Assembly (NCBI GenBank): GCA_963819905.1
Contig: CAWFXP010000010.1
Span: forward strand, 445,324-509,323
DNA from: CAWCQC01 sp963819905
Lineage (GTDB): Bacteria > Actinomycetota > Thermoleophilia > Gaiellales > Gaiellaceae
DNA: 64,000 nucleotides
Direction of reading: 5' to 3'
In this document: positions 41,307 through 49,700 of the stretch, in pieces
How the letters are laid out: each line of letters starts with the position of its first letter
Numbering within the stretch: position 1 is the stretch's first letter
The notes under the pieces: model-generated
The model's database searches: none
What the model was told of the DNA's origin: nothing
Seen by the model: the letters and a program-made list of their open reading frames with translations, nothing else
Program-made: the position numbers and the translations under genes

Positions 41307-42551
41307 ATGGCTGAGCGGACCGTTCCCGAGACCGGCACGAACGGCGGCCGGTCGAACGGCCACCTCGAGGAGAAGGTCATCGAGGAGTGGCGGAACGCCG
41401 CGTACAACTGCTTCAGCTCGGGCCACAAGTTTTGCCGCGAGGTCTGCCCGGTGATGCAGGTCACGCGCGACGAGCGCCACACCCCGACGGCGTTCCACGC
41501 GAACGTCGTCGCGATGGACAAGGGGCTGCTCGGAATCGAGGACGTGGCCGAGGACTACGTGCATTGCACCCAGTGCGGCGCCTGCGAGCTGCGCTGCCCG
41601 AACACGCTGTTCACCGGCGACTTCTACCGCTTCCGTCAGCGGACGGTCGACGTCGTGAAGGCGATGCGGGCTCTCGCCGTCGACAGCGGCATCCATCAGC
41701 CGCGCTGGCAGGAGTGGAACCGCCTCACGGACGAGCGGCGCAACGAGCCGGTGCTGAACGGTACGCCCGTGTCGCAGGAGCACGTCGCCGACTGGGCGCA
41801 CGGCCTGGATCTCCCGATCGGCGGCGAGACGATCCTCTTCTGCGACTGCGAGGCGGCGTTCTACCGCACGTCCCAGCCGCGAGCAGTCGCACAGATTCTG
41901 ATGAAGGCGGGCGTGTCCTTCGGGCTGATGCGCGAGCAATGGTGTTGCGGAGGGCCCGCTGCAGAGATGGGGTACGCCGACCAGGCGCGCCGCTTCGCCG
42001 AGCACAACGTCGCTGACTGGCGCGCCGTGGGCGCGAAGCGCATCCTCGTCCTCGATCCGCACGACTACATCAGCTTCACCGAGGACTATCCCCGGTACTT
42101 CGGCGACGACTTCGACTTCGAGATCGTTCTGGTCGTTGAGCTCGTCGCGGAGCTGATCCGGGAGCGGAAGCTTGAGCTGACCGTTCCGATCGAGCGTACG
42201 GTGACCTACCACGACGCGTGCCGGCTCAACAAGCGCAAGGGCATCCACGCGGAGCCGCGCGAGATCCTGCGGGCGATTCCAGGCCTGAAGTTCAAGGACG
42301 TCGACCACGTGACGCAGTGGTCGTACTGCTCGGGCGGCGGCGCAGGGCTCCCGATCGAGCGGCCGGACCTCACCGCCGAGATCTCCCGCCGACGGGTCGC
42401 GCGAGCAACCCAGCTCGAGGTCGACACGCTCGTGTCGGCGTGCGTCTGGTCGGAGCGGCCACTCACCGCCGCCGGACAGGAGGGAGAGACGGCGCTCGAC
42501 GTCGTCGATCTCATGGAGCTCGTCGCGCAATCGGCGGGACTGGAGGTGTGA
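41307..42551 (+). CDS. Fe-S oxidoreductase with CCG domains (GlcF/HdrD-like)
   Basis: The 414-residue protein has two N-terminal cysteine clusters. The first is irregular (CFSSGHKFCREVCPVMQ) and the second is a classic CTQCGACELRCPN, so one or two Fe-S clusters are expected. Two CCG-type segments follow: EQWCCGGPAAEMG and, after HDACRLNKRKG, SYCSGGGAGLP, which replaces the usual CC by YC. Such proteins pass electrons from a partner flavoprotein dehydrogenase, as GlcF does for GlcD or HdrD in heterodisulfide reductase. The FAD oxidase gene starts two bases after the stop, making it the likely partner. Confidence 0.88.
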   Translation: MAERTVPETGTNGGRSNGHLEEKVIEEWRNAAYNCFSSGHKFCREVCPVMQVTRDERHTPTAFHANVVAMDKGLLGIEDVAEDYVHCTQCGACELRCPNTLFTGDFYRFRQRTVDVVKAMRALAVDSGIHQPRWQEWNRLTDERRNEPVLNGTPVSQEHVADWAHGLDLPIGGETILFCDCEAAFYRTSQPRAVAQILMKAGVSFGLMREQWCCGGPAAEMGYADQARRFAEHNVADWRAVGAKRILVLDPHDYISFTEDYPRYFGDDFDFEIVLVVELVAELIRERKLELTVPIERTVTYHDACRLNKRKGIHAEPREILRAIPGLKFKDVDHVTQWSYCSGGGAGLPIERPDLTAEISRRRVARATQLEVDTLVSACVWSERPLTAAGQEGETALDVVDLMELVAQSAGLEV

Positions 42552-42552
42552 C

Positions 42553-44064
42553 GTGGCTGCGATAACAACGCTTCCGGACACGATCGTCGACGAGCTCGTC
42601 GACATCTGCGGCGAGGACCACGTCTTCACCGAGGCATCGGCCCGCTTCAACCGGGCCCGGGTGCCGGCTCCGTTCCCGGCGCACCGCTGGGCCGACTACA
42701 TCCCCGACGTCGTCGTCCTCCCGACGAGCGCCGAACAGGTCTCCGAGGTCGTCAAGCTCGCCAACCGCGAGCGGATCCCGGTCGTCCCGCGGGCCGGCGG
42801 GACGGGCCTGACGGACGGCGCTGTGCCGCTTCGGCACGGGATCCTCGTGGACGTGAAGCTCATGAACCAGATCCACGAGATCGACCTCGACGACCGCACG
42901 GTGACCGTGGGACCGGGGATCAACATGCTCAAGCTCTCGCAGGAGCTGCAGCCGCTCGGCTTCATCTATCCGGATGACCCGGCGTCCTACCCGTGCTCGC
43001 TCGTCGGCGGGCGCATCGGGACGAGCGGCTGGAGCTTGATCGGCGGCCGTTACGGGCACACGCGCGACCTCGTCATCAGCTTCGAGATCGTGCTCCCGAC
43101 CGGCGAGATCATCCGCGTGGGCGACGGCGGCGGCAGGAAGATCCGCAAGTCGTCGTCGGGCTTCCAGCTCAAGCACCTGTTCATGGGGCATCAGGGAACG
43201 CTCGGGATCGTCACCGAGGCGACGCTCGAGCTCGTGCCCCGGCCCGAGGCCGAGTTCGCCGCGTTCTTCTCCTACCCGTCGTACATGGACGGGTGGCGGG
43301 CGACGGGCGACTTCGCCCGCTCCGGCCTCGCCACCCTCGCCGGCGTCGTCCTCTTCGACGAGTGGAAACTCGCCTACCTGCGCCGCGACGACGAGGCGTG
43401 GATCCCCTCGCCGGACTGGGTGAAGAGCATCGTCGCCGTCGCCATGTACGGCCAGAAGGACGAGGTCCGCGCAGGGGCCAAACAGATCATGCGGATCTCG
43501 AAGGAGAACGGCTCGACCTACGCCGGCGACGAGATCTCGATGGGCGACTGGGCCTCGCGCCACGACCGCTACGCGACGCCGCAGCACGGCCGCACCCGCG
43601 ACGGCCAGGTGGCGCTCATGAGCTGGCACTGCGAGGACGCGGCGATCAACTACTCGCAGCTCCCGGCCGTGCGCGAGAAGTGGCACCGGATCGTCGACGG
43701 CCTGCGCGAGCGCTTCGACACCTTCGACGACTGGGGCATGTTCTCGTACACGAACGGCGCCTTCCGGCCAGGCGGCGACTACCTGACCGAGATCGACGTC
43801 GGCATCTGGGAGCAGAAGTGGGACGAGGAGATGTGGCAGGCCTGGGTCGACGCGAAGCGCGAGATCGCCCGCGTCTCCATCGAGCACGGCGGCTCGATCA
43901 CCGCGTGCCACGGCTCCTGCCGTGAGGGCGAGGTCGATCTCGTGCCGATGGAGCTCGGCGGCGGGTTCGAGGTGATGAAGAAGCTCAAGCGGACGCTCGA
44001 TCCGAACAACATCATGAATCCGGGCAAGTACCTGCTCGACCAGGCGTACGGAGGTGAGGACTGA
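42553..44064 (+). CDS. FAD-linked oxidase, GlcD/D-lactate-dehydrogenase family
   Basis: The 503-residue protein has the PCMH-type FAD domain: VVPRAGGTGLTDGAVPL, TVGPGINMLKLSQEL and LVGGRIGTSGWSLIGGRYG. A C-terminal cap ends in LKRTLDPNNIMNPGKYL. It should oxidise a 2-hydroxy acid (glycolate or D-lactate type) or a related substrate, giving electrons to the adjacent Fe-S protein. The GTG start follows the Fe-S gene stop by one base and its own stop overlaps the next small gene (TGATG). The hydroxy-acid specificity is not visible, and the presence of monooxygenase and GST genes downstream suggests an unusual substrate. Confidence 0.9.
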   Translation: MAAITTLPDTIVDELVDICGEDHVFTEASARFNRARVPAPFPAHRWADYIPDVVVLPTSAEQVSEVVKLANRERIPVVPRAGGTGLTDGAVPLRHGILVDVKLMNQIHEIDLDDRTVTVGPGINMLKLSQELQPLGFIYPDDPASYPCSLVGGRIGTSGWSLIGGRYGHTRDLVISFEIVLPTGEIIRVGDGGGRKIRKSSSGFQLKHLFMGHQGTLGIVTEATLELVPRPEAEFAAFFSYPSYMDGWRATGDFARSGLATLAGVVLFDEWKLAYLRRDDEAWIPSPDWVKSIVAVAMYGQKDEVRAGAKQIMRISKENGSTYAGDEISMGDWASRHDRYATPQHGRTRDGQVALMSWHCEDAAINYSQLPAVREKWHRIVDGLRERFDTFDDWGMFSYTNGAFRPGGDYLTEIDVGIWEQKWDEEMWQAWVDAKREIARVSIEHGGSITACHGSCREGEVDLVPMELGGGFEVMKKLKRTLDPNNIMNPGKYLLDQAYGGED

Positions 44065-44325
44065 TGCTCGGCTTCCGGCTCTCGGCGCAGAAGCCGCCCG
44101 AGGCGCACCAGGTGGCGGACGGCGTCATCAGCCGCTACGAGCACGTCTTCGAGATCGATCCCGGCGCTGATGCAGGAGCACGTGCGCCAGCAGGACATCC
44201 CCGAGTGGGACTTCCACCGGATCATCGCCAACCGCTGGGAGCACCTCGCCTGGATGCACGACCACTTCGCGGACTCGGTGCTCTCCGGGGAGGAGCTCCT
44301 GAAGGAGATCGAGGAGGAGGGTTGA
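44064..44325 (+). CDS. small conserved-looking protein of unknown function, frameshifted
   Basis: The ATG overlaps the stop of the FAD oxidase gene (TGATG). The first frame gives MLGFRLSAQKPPEAHQVADG and ends near FEIDP. After one extra base near 44,162 another frame continues with LMQEHVRQQDIPEWDFHRI and ends ELLKEIEEEG. The span is one more than a multiple of three, which fits a single inserted base. The protein of about 86 residues is rich in His, Trp and acidic residues and looks like a genuine soluble protein. I do not recognise the family; its coupling to the oxidase suggests an accessory subunit. Confidence 0.6.
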
Positions 44326-44337
44326 ACGCCGTCGGTC

Positions 44338-44532
44338 GGGCCGGACAGGTCCGGCCCCTACGGGGCTGTCGCGGGGTTGTAGGGGCGGGTCCTGACCCGC
44401 CCGGGCGGGACCGCCGTTGCGGGGTCGGAAGGGTTGACGTGGGTGGCGGGTCTGTAGGGGCGGGACCTGTCCCGCCCGGGCGGGCCGTCCGGTTGACTGC
44501 CTTCGGAAGGGCCGGACAGGTCCGGCCCCTAC
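44338..44532. repeat. REP-like palindrome cluster D (4 copies)
   Basis: Four copies fill this gap between the small protein and GST genes, at 44338-44361, 44379-44403, 44454-44477 and 44509-44532. The stems are GGGCCGGAC, GGGCGGGTC, GGGCGGGAC and GGGCCGGAC, each followed by its exact complement. The sequence changes between copies while pairing is preserved. The GTAG end is on the right in the outer two and on the left in the inner two. Non-palindromic spacers between the copies show no other signal. The cluster splits the plus-strand operon and could stabilise or attenuate the transcript. Confidence 0.88.
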
Positions 44533-44549
44533 GCGGTGACGTTCGCGGG

Positions 44550-45170
44550 GTGCGGATAGAGGGATCGCCCATCCTTCTCTGGAACTCCCAGGTCTCGGGC
44601 AACTGCTACAAGGTGCGGCTTCTGCTCGCGCACCTCGGGATCCCGTACGAGCGGCGCGAGGTGTCGGTGGTCGACCGCTCGAACCGGGCCGAGCTGCTCG
44701 GCGGGAAGAACCCGGCGCTGCGCGTGCCGACCATCGAGCTCGACGACAGCAGGGTGCTCGCGGAGTCGAACGCGATCATGTGGTACTTCGCCGACGGGAC
44801 GGCCTACCTGCCGAGCGACCCGTTCGAGCGGGCGCAGGTCCTGCAGTGGCTCTTCTTCGAGCAGTACCAGCACGAGCCGACGCTCGCGGTCGTCCGCTTC
44901 TGGATTACCTACTCCGGCGACCCCGAGCGCTTCGCCGACCAGGTCGACGCGAAGCGGGAGGCCGGCTACGTCGCGCTCGATGCGATGGAGGGGCATCTCG
45001 ACGGCCGTGCGTTCTTCGTCGGCGAGCAGTACTCGATCGCCGACATCGGCCTCTACCCGTACACCCACGTTGCCGGCGAGGGCGGTTTCGACCTTGCCGC
45101 GTATCCCGCGATCCGCGGCTGGCTCGAGCGAGTCGCGGCCCAGCCCGGTCACGTTTCCATCGACGCCTGA
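44550..45170 (+). CDS. glutathione S-transferase-like protein
   Basis: The 206-residue protein has a thioredoxin-fold N terminus (LLWNSQVSGNCYKVRLLLAH, then LRVPTIELDDSRVLAESNAI) and an all-helical C-terminal GST domain ending in GGFDLAAYPAIRGWLERVAA. The serine and asparagine near the N terminus occupy the place of the GSH-activating residue. Actinobacteria generally make mycothiol rather than glutathione, so the thiol may differ. The GTG at 44550 follows the repeat cluster without a strong ribosome binding site. The stop codon is ten bases before the LLM gene, whose AGGAGG follows directly, so they are co-transcribed. Confidence 0.82.
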   Translation: MRIEGSPILLWNSQVSGNCYKVRLLLAHLGIPYERREVSVVDRSNRAELLGGKNPALRVPTIELDDSRVLAESNAIMWYFADGTAYLPSDPFERAQVLQWLFFEQYQHEPTLAVVRFWITYSGDPERFADQVDAKREAGYVALDAMEGHLDGRAFFVGEQYSIADIGLYPYTHVAGEGGFDLAAYPAIRGWLERVAAQPGHVSIDA

Positions 45171-45180
45171 GGAGGTCTCG

Positions 45181-46230
45181 ATGAAGTTCAGCTATGCATC
45201 GCTCCCCGACCACCCGGTGGACGAGATCGTCGACACCATCGCGCTCGCCGACGAGCTCGGCTTCTACGGGGCGTACATGGCGGACGAGACCTACCACAAG
45301 GACGGCTGGCTGATCGCCGCCGTGGCCGCCACGCGGACGACGCGGATCCGCCTCTCCCCGTGCGTTACCCACGTAATCCTGAAGGAGCCGACGATCCTGG
45401 CGCACACGGTCGCCACCCTCGACGAGCTCTCGAACGGGCGCGCGGAGTGCGTCTACTCGGTCGGCAACATCGCGATGCTCGAGCAGTACCACGTCGACTG
45501 GCAGAGCGGCGGCCAGATCAAGCGGCTGCGCGAGGCGCACCACGTGATGCGGACGATGCTCGACGAGGGGAAGATCGACTTCGAGGGCGAGTTCTACCGC
45601 TACACCGGGCTGTTCACGTCGGCGCGGCCCGTGCAGGAGCACGTGCCGCTCAAGATCGGCGCGATGCGCGGGCCGAGGAGCTTCGAGCTCGCCGGCGAGA
45701 TCTCGGACGGGATGCACCAGGCGCTCGCCTACTCGACCGAGGCGATGAGCTTCGCCAGCGAGCACGTGCGAGTCGGGGCCGAGAAGGCGGGGCGCGACCC
45801 GTCCGAGCTCGATCTCGGCGCCTGGATGGTCACCTCGATCTCCGAGGACTCCGACGCCGCGAAGGAGGCGGCGCGGGTCGTCGTCGCCTTCTACATCCCG
45901 GCCATGCCGCGCGAGCAGATCGAGCGTCACGGGATCGATCCCGAGAGCCTCCAGCCGATCATGGACGCCTTCAACGTCGGTGACGTCGAGAAGGCGATCG
46001 AGCTGACGACGATGGAGATGACCGAGAAGCTCTCGCTGTCGGGATCGCCGGAGGAGTGGAGCGAGCGGATCGAGCGGGAGGTCATCCCGAGCGGCTTCGA
46101 TCACATGATCTGCGCGCCGATCGACCCGTTCCTCGTCGAGGCGTGGTCGGGGCGAAAAGTCGATAACGTGCCCGACCAGCAGGGACAGCTCCGGCTGATC
46201 CACGACCGGGTCATGCCGTCGTTCTCGTGA
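45181..46230 (+). CDS. luciferase-like (LLM) F420-type oxidoreductase, copy 1
   Basis: The 349-residue protein is a TIM-barrel LLM-class oxidoreductase: MKFSYASLPDHPVDEIVDT, RIRLSPCVTHVILKEPTILA, GRAECVYSVGNIAML and LFTSARPVQEHVPLKIGAMR. Members such as MER and FGD bind F420 or FMN without a covalent link, and act as dehydrogenases, reductases or monooxygenases. AGGAGG precedes the ATG at 45181. It shows strong similarity over its full length to the next gene, so the two are tandem duplicates that may form a heterodimer. Confidence 0.92.
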   Translation: MKFSYASLPDHPVDEIVDTIALADELGFYGAYMADETYHKDGWLIAAVAATRTTRIRLSPCVTHVILKEPTILAHTVATLDELSNGRAECVYSVGNIAMLEQYHVDWQSGGQIKRLREAHHVMRTMLDEGKIDFEGEFYRYTGLFTSARPVQEHVPLKIGAMRGPRSFELAGEISDGMHQALAYSTEAMSFASEHVRVGAEKAGRDPSELDLGAWMVTSISEDSDAAKEAARVVVAFYIPAMPREQIERHGIDPESLQPIMDAFNVGDVEKAIELTTMEMTEKLSLSGSPEEWSERIEREVIPSGFDHMICAPIDPFLVEAWSGRKVDNVPDQQGQLRLIHDRVMPSFS

Positions 46231-46252
46231 GGGCCAACAGGAGGTCGCAGGC

Positions 46253-47298
46253 ATGAAGTTCAGCTACGTCACGCTCCCGGACTACCCGCTTGCCGATTCG
46301 ATCGAGATGATCAAGACGGCCGACCGGCTGGGGTACCACGCCGTCTACTCCGTCGACGAGACCTGGCACAAGGATCCCTGGATCCTGTTCGCGGCGGCCG
46401 CGGACAAGACCGAGAAGATCCGCTTCGGCCCGAACCTGACGCCGATCGGCCTGCGCGAGCCGACGCTCGTCTGCCAGGCGCTCGCCACGCTCGACGAGCT
46501 AACCGGCGGGCGCACCGAGTGCGTCTTCTCGATCGGGAACTTCGGCCTGCTCGCCCAGTACCACATCGACTGGGCCAAGACGCAAGCCGCTGTCGAGGGT
46601 CAAGGAGGCGCATCACGTGATGCGGACGTTCCTCGACGAGGGCGCCATCACCTACGACGGCGAGTTCTACAACTACTCCGGCCTGTTCACGTTCGCGCGG
46701 CCGGTGCAGGAGCGGGTCCCGCTGATCATCGGCGCGATGCGCGGCCCCAAGTCGTTCCAGGTCGCGGGCGAGATCTCGGACGGCTGCCATCACGCTCTCT
46801 CGTACTCGAAGGAGGCCTACGAGTACCTCGTCGAGAACGTGAAGATCGGCGCCGAGCGGGCCGGTCGGAACTGGCAGGACCTGGACATCGGCGCCTGGTG
46901 CGTCATCGTCTGCGCGCCCGACTCGGCCGAGGCGAAGCGCACCGCCCGCACGATGGTGGCCTTCTACATCTCCTCGATGCCACACGAGCAGCTCGAGCGC
47001 CACGGGATCGACGCCGGCCGACCTGGCGCCGATCGTCGAGGCGCTCGGCAAGGGCGAGCTCGACAAGGCGCTCGAGCTGACCTCCCCGGAGGTGGCGGAG
47101 AAGCTCTCGATCGCAGGCACCCCCGAGGAGTGCACGGCGAAGATCAAGGAGATCACGTCGACCGGGGTCAACCACATGATCCTCTGCATCACCGACCCCC
47201 ATATCGTCAAGGCGTTCACGCAGCGCGACGTCGACGTCCCGGACGTCAACGGCCAGCTGAACCTGATCGCCGAGCAGGTGATGCCGTCCTTCAACTGA
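46253..47298 (+). CDS. luciferase-like (LLM) F420-type oxidoreductase, copy 2, with two frameshifts
   Basis: The start MKFSYVTLPDYPLADSIEM follows GGAGGTCGCAGGC, and the protein parallels copy 1 throughout (IRFGPNLTPIGLREPTLVCQ, LFTFARPVQERVPLIIGAMR, AEQVMPSFN). The frame changes near 46,582 after QYHIDWAKT and again near 47,015 after ERHGID. Each is explained by one extra base, and removal of both restores a product of about 347 residues. Because flanking sequence is well conserved in each frame, decay must be very recent or the bases are sequence errors. It lies 22 bases after copy 1 and 16 bases before the cupin gene. Confidence 0.85.
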
Positions 47299-47314
47299 TC
47301 GGGAGGGCTGTTCG

Positions 47315-47842
47315 GTGAAGGAAGCGAAGCTCGTTCGCACCGACGCGGGGCTCGTACCCGAGGGTGAGGGGTGGTTCGTCCTGAACGCCCGTCAGGCGAG
47401 CTGGCATCGCCACCCGTCGTTCGGCACGGCGTGCACGTTCGAGGGCGACGCCGAGTTCACCCAGTTTGGCATCAACGTCCACGTTCTCCATCCCGGCGAG
47501 CCGAACTGCCTCTACCACCGCGAGAACCTCCAGGAGGACTTCCTCGTCCTCTCGGGCGAGTGCACCCTGCTCGTGGAGGGCGAGGAGCGCAGCCTGGGGC
47601 AATGGGACTTCGTCCACTGCCCGCCGTGGACGGATCACGTCTTCGTCGGCGCCGGCGAGGGGCCCTGCGCCATCCTGATGGTCGGCGCCCGCAGCCCCGA
47701 CGAAGAGCTCCTGTATCCGGTCAGCGAGCTCGCACGGCGATACGGCGCGAGCGCCGAGAAGGAGACGCCGAATCCGAAGGAGGCCTACGCGCCGTTCGCG
47801 CGCGGGGGCGAAGCGCCGTATCACGACGGCGATCTCCCGTGA
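47315..47842 (+). CDS. cupin-domain protein
   Basis: The 175-residue cupin has motif 1 residues in HPGEPNCLYHRENLQEDFLV, LSGECTLLVEGEERSLGQWD and motif 2 in VHCPPWTDHVFVGAGEGP. The His, Glu and His are suited to bind a metal. The start is a GTG 16 bases after the second LLM gene. Its last codons overlap the GTG of the metallophosphoesterase gene (GTGA). The likely role is a step or binding function in the same pathway as the LLM enzymes; the substrate is unknown. Confidence 0.85.
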   Translation: MKEAKLVRTDAGLVPEGEGWFVLNARQASWHRHPSFGTACTFEGDAEFTQFGINVHVLHPGEPNCLYHRENLQEDFLVLSGECTLLVEGEERSLGQWDFVHCPPWTDHVFVGAGEGPCAILMVGARSPDEELLYPVSELARRYGASAEKETPNPKEAYAPFARGGEAPYHDGDLP

Positions 47843-48372
47843 AGGTCGCCGTTCTCTCGGACGTCCACGACAACGTCTGGAACCTGCGGGCGGCGCTCGA
47901 GTCGCTCGCAGAGGCGGAGGCGCTCGTCTTCTGCGGCGATCTCTGCTCGCCGTTCGTGGTCGGCCTGCTGGCGGACGGGTTTCCGGGGAGACCGATCCAC
48001 GTCGTCTTCGGCAACAACGACGGCGACCTCTTCCGCATCACCAGGAACGCCGCGAACCATCCGCACGTGAGCCTGCACGGGGAGCTCTACGCGGGGGAGC
48101 TGGACGGGCGGCGGATCGCCGCCAACCACTACCCGGAGATCGCGCGCGGCCTCGCCGCCTCGGGTGCGTACGACGTGGTCTTCTTCGGCCACGACCACCG
48201 CTTCGCGATCGCCGAGGACGGCGCCCTGACCGTGAATCCCGGCACGCTTCTCGGCTACGACCCGGTCGCGGGCAAGGACGTGCCGCCGACCTTCGCGGTC
48301 TACGACACGGAGTCGGGCACCGCGACCGGCTCACAGCTCACGGCCGCCGGCGTCACGGCGTTTCCCGGCTAG
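47839..48372 (+). CDS. calcineurin-like metallophosphoesterase (YfcE/MJ0936 type)
   Basis: The 177-residue protein shows the five metal-binding motifs of the small phosphoesterases: VAVLSDVHDN, VFCGDLCSP, VFGNNDGD, ANHYPE and FFGHDHR. These proteins hydrolyse phosphodiesters or phosphomonoesters with two metal ions. A GTG overlapping the cupin stop is the start, so it is the last gene of the long plus-strand cluster. Its stop codon overlaps the stop of the convergent dioxygenase-like gene (TAG against TAG). Confidence 0.9.
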   Translation: MKVAVLSDVHDNVWNLRAALESLAEAEALVFCGDLCSPFVVGLLADGFPGRPIHVVFGNNDGDLFRITRNAANHPHVSLHGELYAGELDGRRIAANHYPEIARGLAASGAYDVVFFGHDHRFAIAEDGALTVNPGTLLGYDPVAGKDVPPTFAVYDTESGTATGSQLTAAGVTAFPG

Positions 48373-49289
48373 ACGCCCAGCTGGAGCGCTGCCACGAGGC
48401 CGTCTTCGACGCTGCCGGTGACAGTCGCGAGCTGAAGCTCGGCACCGTCGCCGAAGACGTTGTCCGACTCGAGCGAGACCTGACTCAGGTTCTCCACGCT
48501 CTGGGCGTAGCCGTCGGTCGCGTAGACGAGCTCGCACACGTCGGCCGGGAACGCAAGCTGTGACGTGGCCACGAGCCCTTCGCCCGCGGCCGCCGCGTCG
48601 ATGCTCTCGTACACCTCGAAGTGGACGTGCGGCCAGCGACCCGAATAGCACGCCGGGAAGATGCTCGTGAAGCGCACGCGTCCGTCGGCGTCGGTCGCCT
48701 GGACGCCGCGCAGGTAGTTCTCGTCGGTCGCTCCCTCCGAGTAGAGGGAGTAGAGGCCCTCACGGTCGCAGTGCCAGACGTAGACGGCAGCGCCCTCCAC
48801 CGGAGCGCACCCGGCCGTCTGATCCACGACGACGAGCTCGATCGTGAGCGGGACGCCGTCGGCCGTCCCCGTGGCCGTACCGAAGCTCGGACGGATGTCC
48901 GTTCGAACGATTCCGGTCTCGGAGAGGACGTTGACGCCGTTCGAGCCGTCGGCGGGGAACGGGCCGGCGGTCTCCTCGGGGACGGCTGCGCACGTCGTGC
49001 CGGATGCTCCCGTACCCGACGGCTCCGACGTCGTCGAGCCCGTGGCGGCCGCGGTGATCGCGGAGTCGGCGCCGCCGCCGCAGGCAGCGGCCGTGAGCGA
49101 GAGCAGGCTCGCCCCGGCGGCCAGCTTCAGCATCTGCCTCCGGTCGAGCAGCGTCGAGAGGTCGAACCGAAGACCGCGATCGTGATCGTGGGGCTCTTCG
49201 GTCGTCGGCCCGCTCCGGCGCTCGTGCTGCCTCGTCACGTCCTGTTCCTCCTCGTCCCGTCGGTTCGCAGCCGGAAGCCGCGTCGACAT
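48369..49289 (-). CDS. exported intradiol ring-cleavage dioxygenase-like lipoprotein
   Basis: The 306-residue protein has an N-terminal extension, a twin-arginine-like motif (RRQMLKL) and a hydrophobic stretch. It ends in a cysteine (SLTAAACGGG), suggesting a Tat-exported lipoprotein. A low-complexity Ser/Thr/Gly linker follows. The main domain is like intradiol dioxygenases: VYVWHCDREGLYSLYS and FPACYSGRWPHVHFEVYES supply the Tyr and His residues that bind ferric iron. Extracytoplasmic members of this family are common in actinobacteria and have unknown targets, often aromatic or phenolic material. An in-frame GTG about 17 codons downstream could also be used. Confidence 0.85.
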   Translation of the reverse strand: MSTRLPAANRRDEEEQDVTRQHERRSGPTTEEPHDHDRGLRFDLSTLLDRRQMLKLAAGASLLSLTAAACGGGADSAITAAATGSTTSEPSGTGASGTTCAAVPEETAGPFPADGSNGVNVLSETGIVRTDIRPSFGTATGTADGVPLTIELVVVDQTAGCAPVEGAAVYVWHCDREGLYSLYSEGATDENYLRGVQATDADGRVRFTSIFPACYSGRWPHVHFEVYESIDAAAAGEGLVATSQLAFPADVCELVYATDGYAQSVENLSQVSLESDNVFGDGAELQLATVTGSVEDGLVAALQLGV

Positions 49290-49356
49290 CAGTCAAGCGG
49301 ACCAGCTTCACAAGGTCATCAGAGCCTGCTGAGCCGGGTAAGGTCTGATACCGGCG

Positions 49357-49686
49357 ATGGCGTACGACGAGGACCTGGCGGGGCGGGTTCGCGCTCTTCT
49401 CGAGGGGCACGAGGTGGTTGTCGAGAAGAAGATGTTCGGTGGCCTCGCCTTCATGCTGAACGGGAACATGTGCTGCGGGGTGCTGAAGGACGAGCTGATC
49501 CTGCGCCTCGGTCCCGAGGGCGGCGACCGGGCGCTCGACGAGCCCCACACGCACCCGATGGACTTCACCGGACGGCCGATGAGCAACTTCGTCGTCGTGA
49601 CGCCGGCCGGGGTGGAGACGGACGACGCGCTCGCAGGCTGGGTCGACCGCGCCGTCGACTACGCGTCCTCGCTGCCGCCGAAGTAG
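49357..49686 (+). CDS. TfoX N-terminal domain protein
   Basis: The 109-residue protein is a single TfoX-N domain: VEKKMFGGLAFMLNGNMCCGV, LILRLGPEGGDRAL and PMDFTGRPMSNFVVVTPAG. The full-length TfoX has a second helix-hairpin domain and activates competence genes in gamma-proteobacteria; single-domain actinobacterial members have no established role. The gene is free-standing, facing the PaaK-like gene with a gap of 14 bases between stop codons. The start is a plain ATG at 49357. Confidence 0.88.
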   Translation: MAYDEDLAGRVRALLEGHEVVVEKKMFGGLAFMLNGNMCCGVLKDELILRLGPEGGDRALDEPHTHPMDFTGRPMSNFVVVTPAGVETDDALAGWVDRAVDYASSLPPK

Positions 49687-49700
49687 CGTCGGCTTCCGTT

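Noticed and set aside
44338..44532. CRISPR array
   Set aside because: The units are palindromes in alternating orientation with unequal spacers, they occur in several separate places and there are no cas genes.
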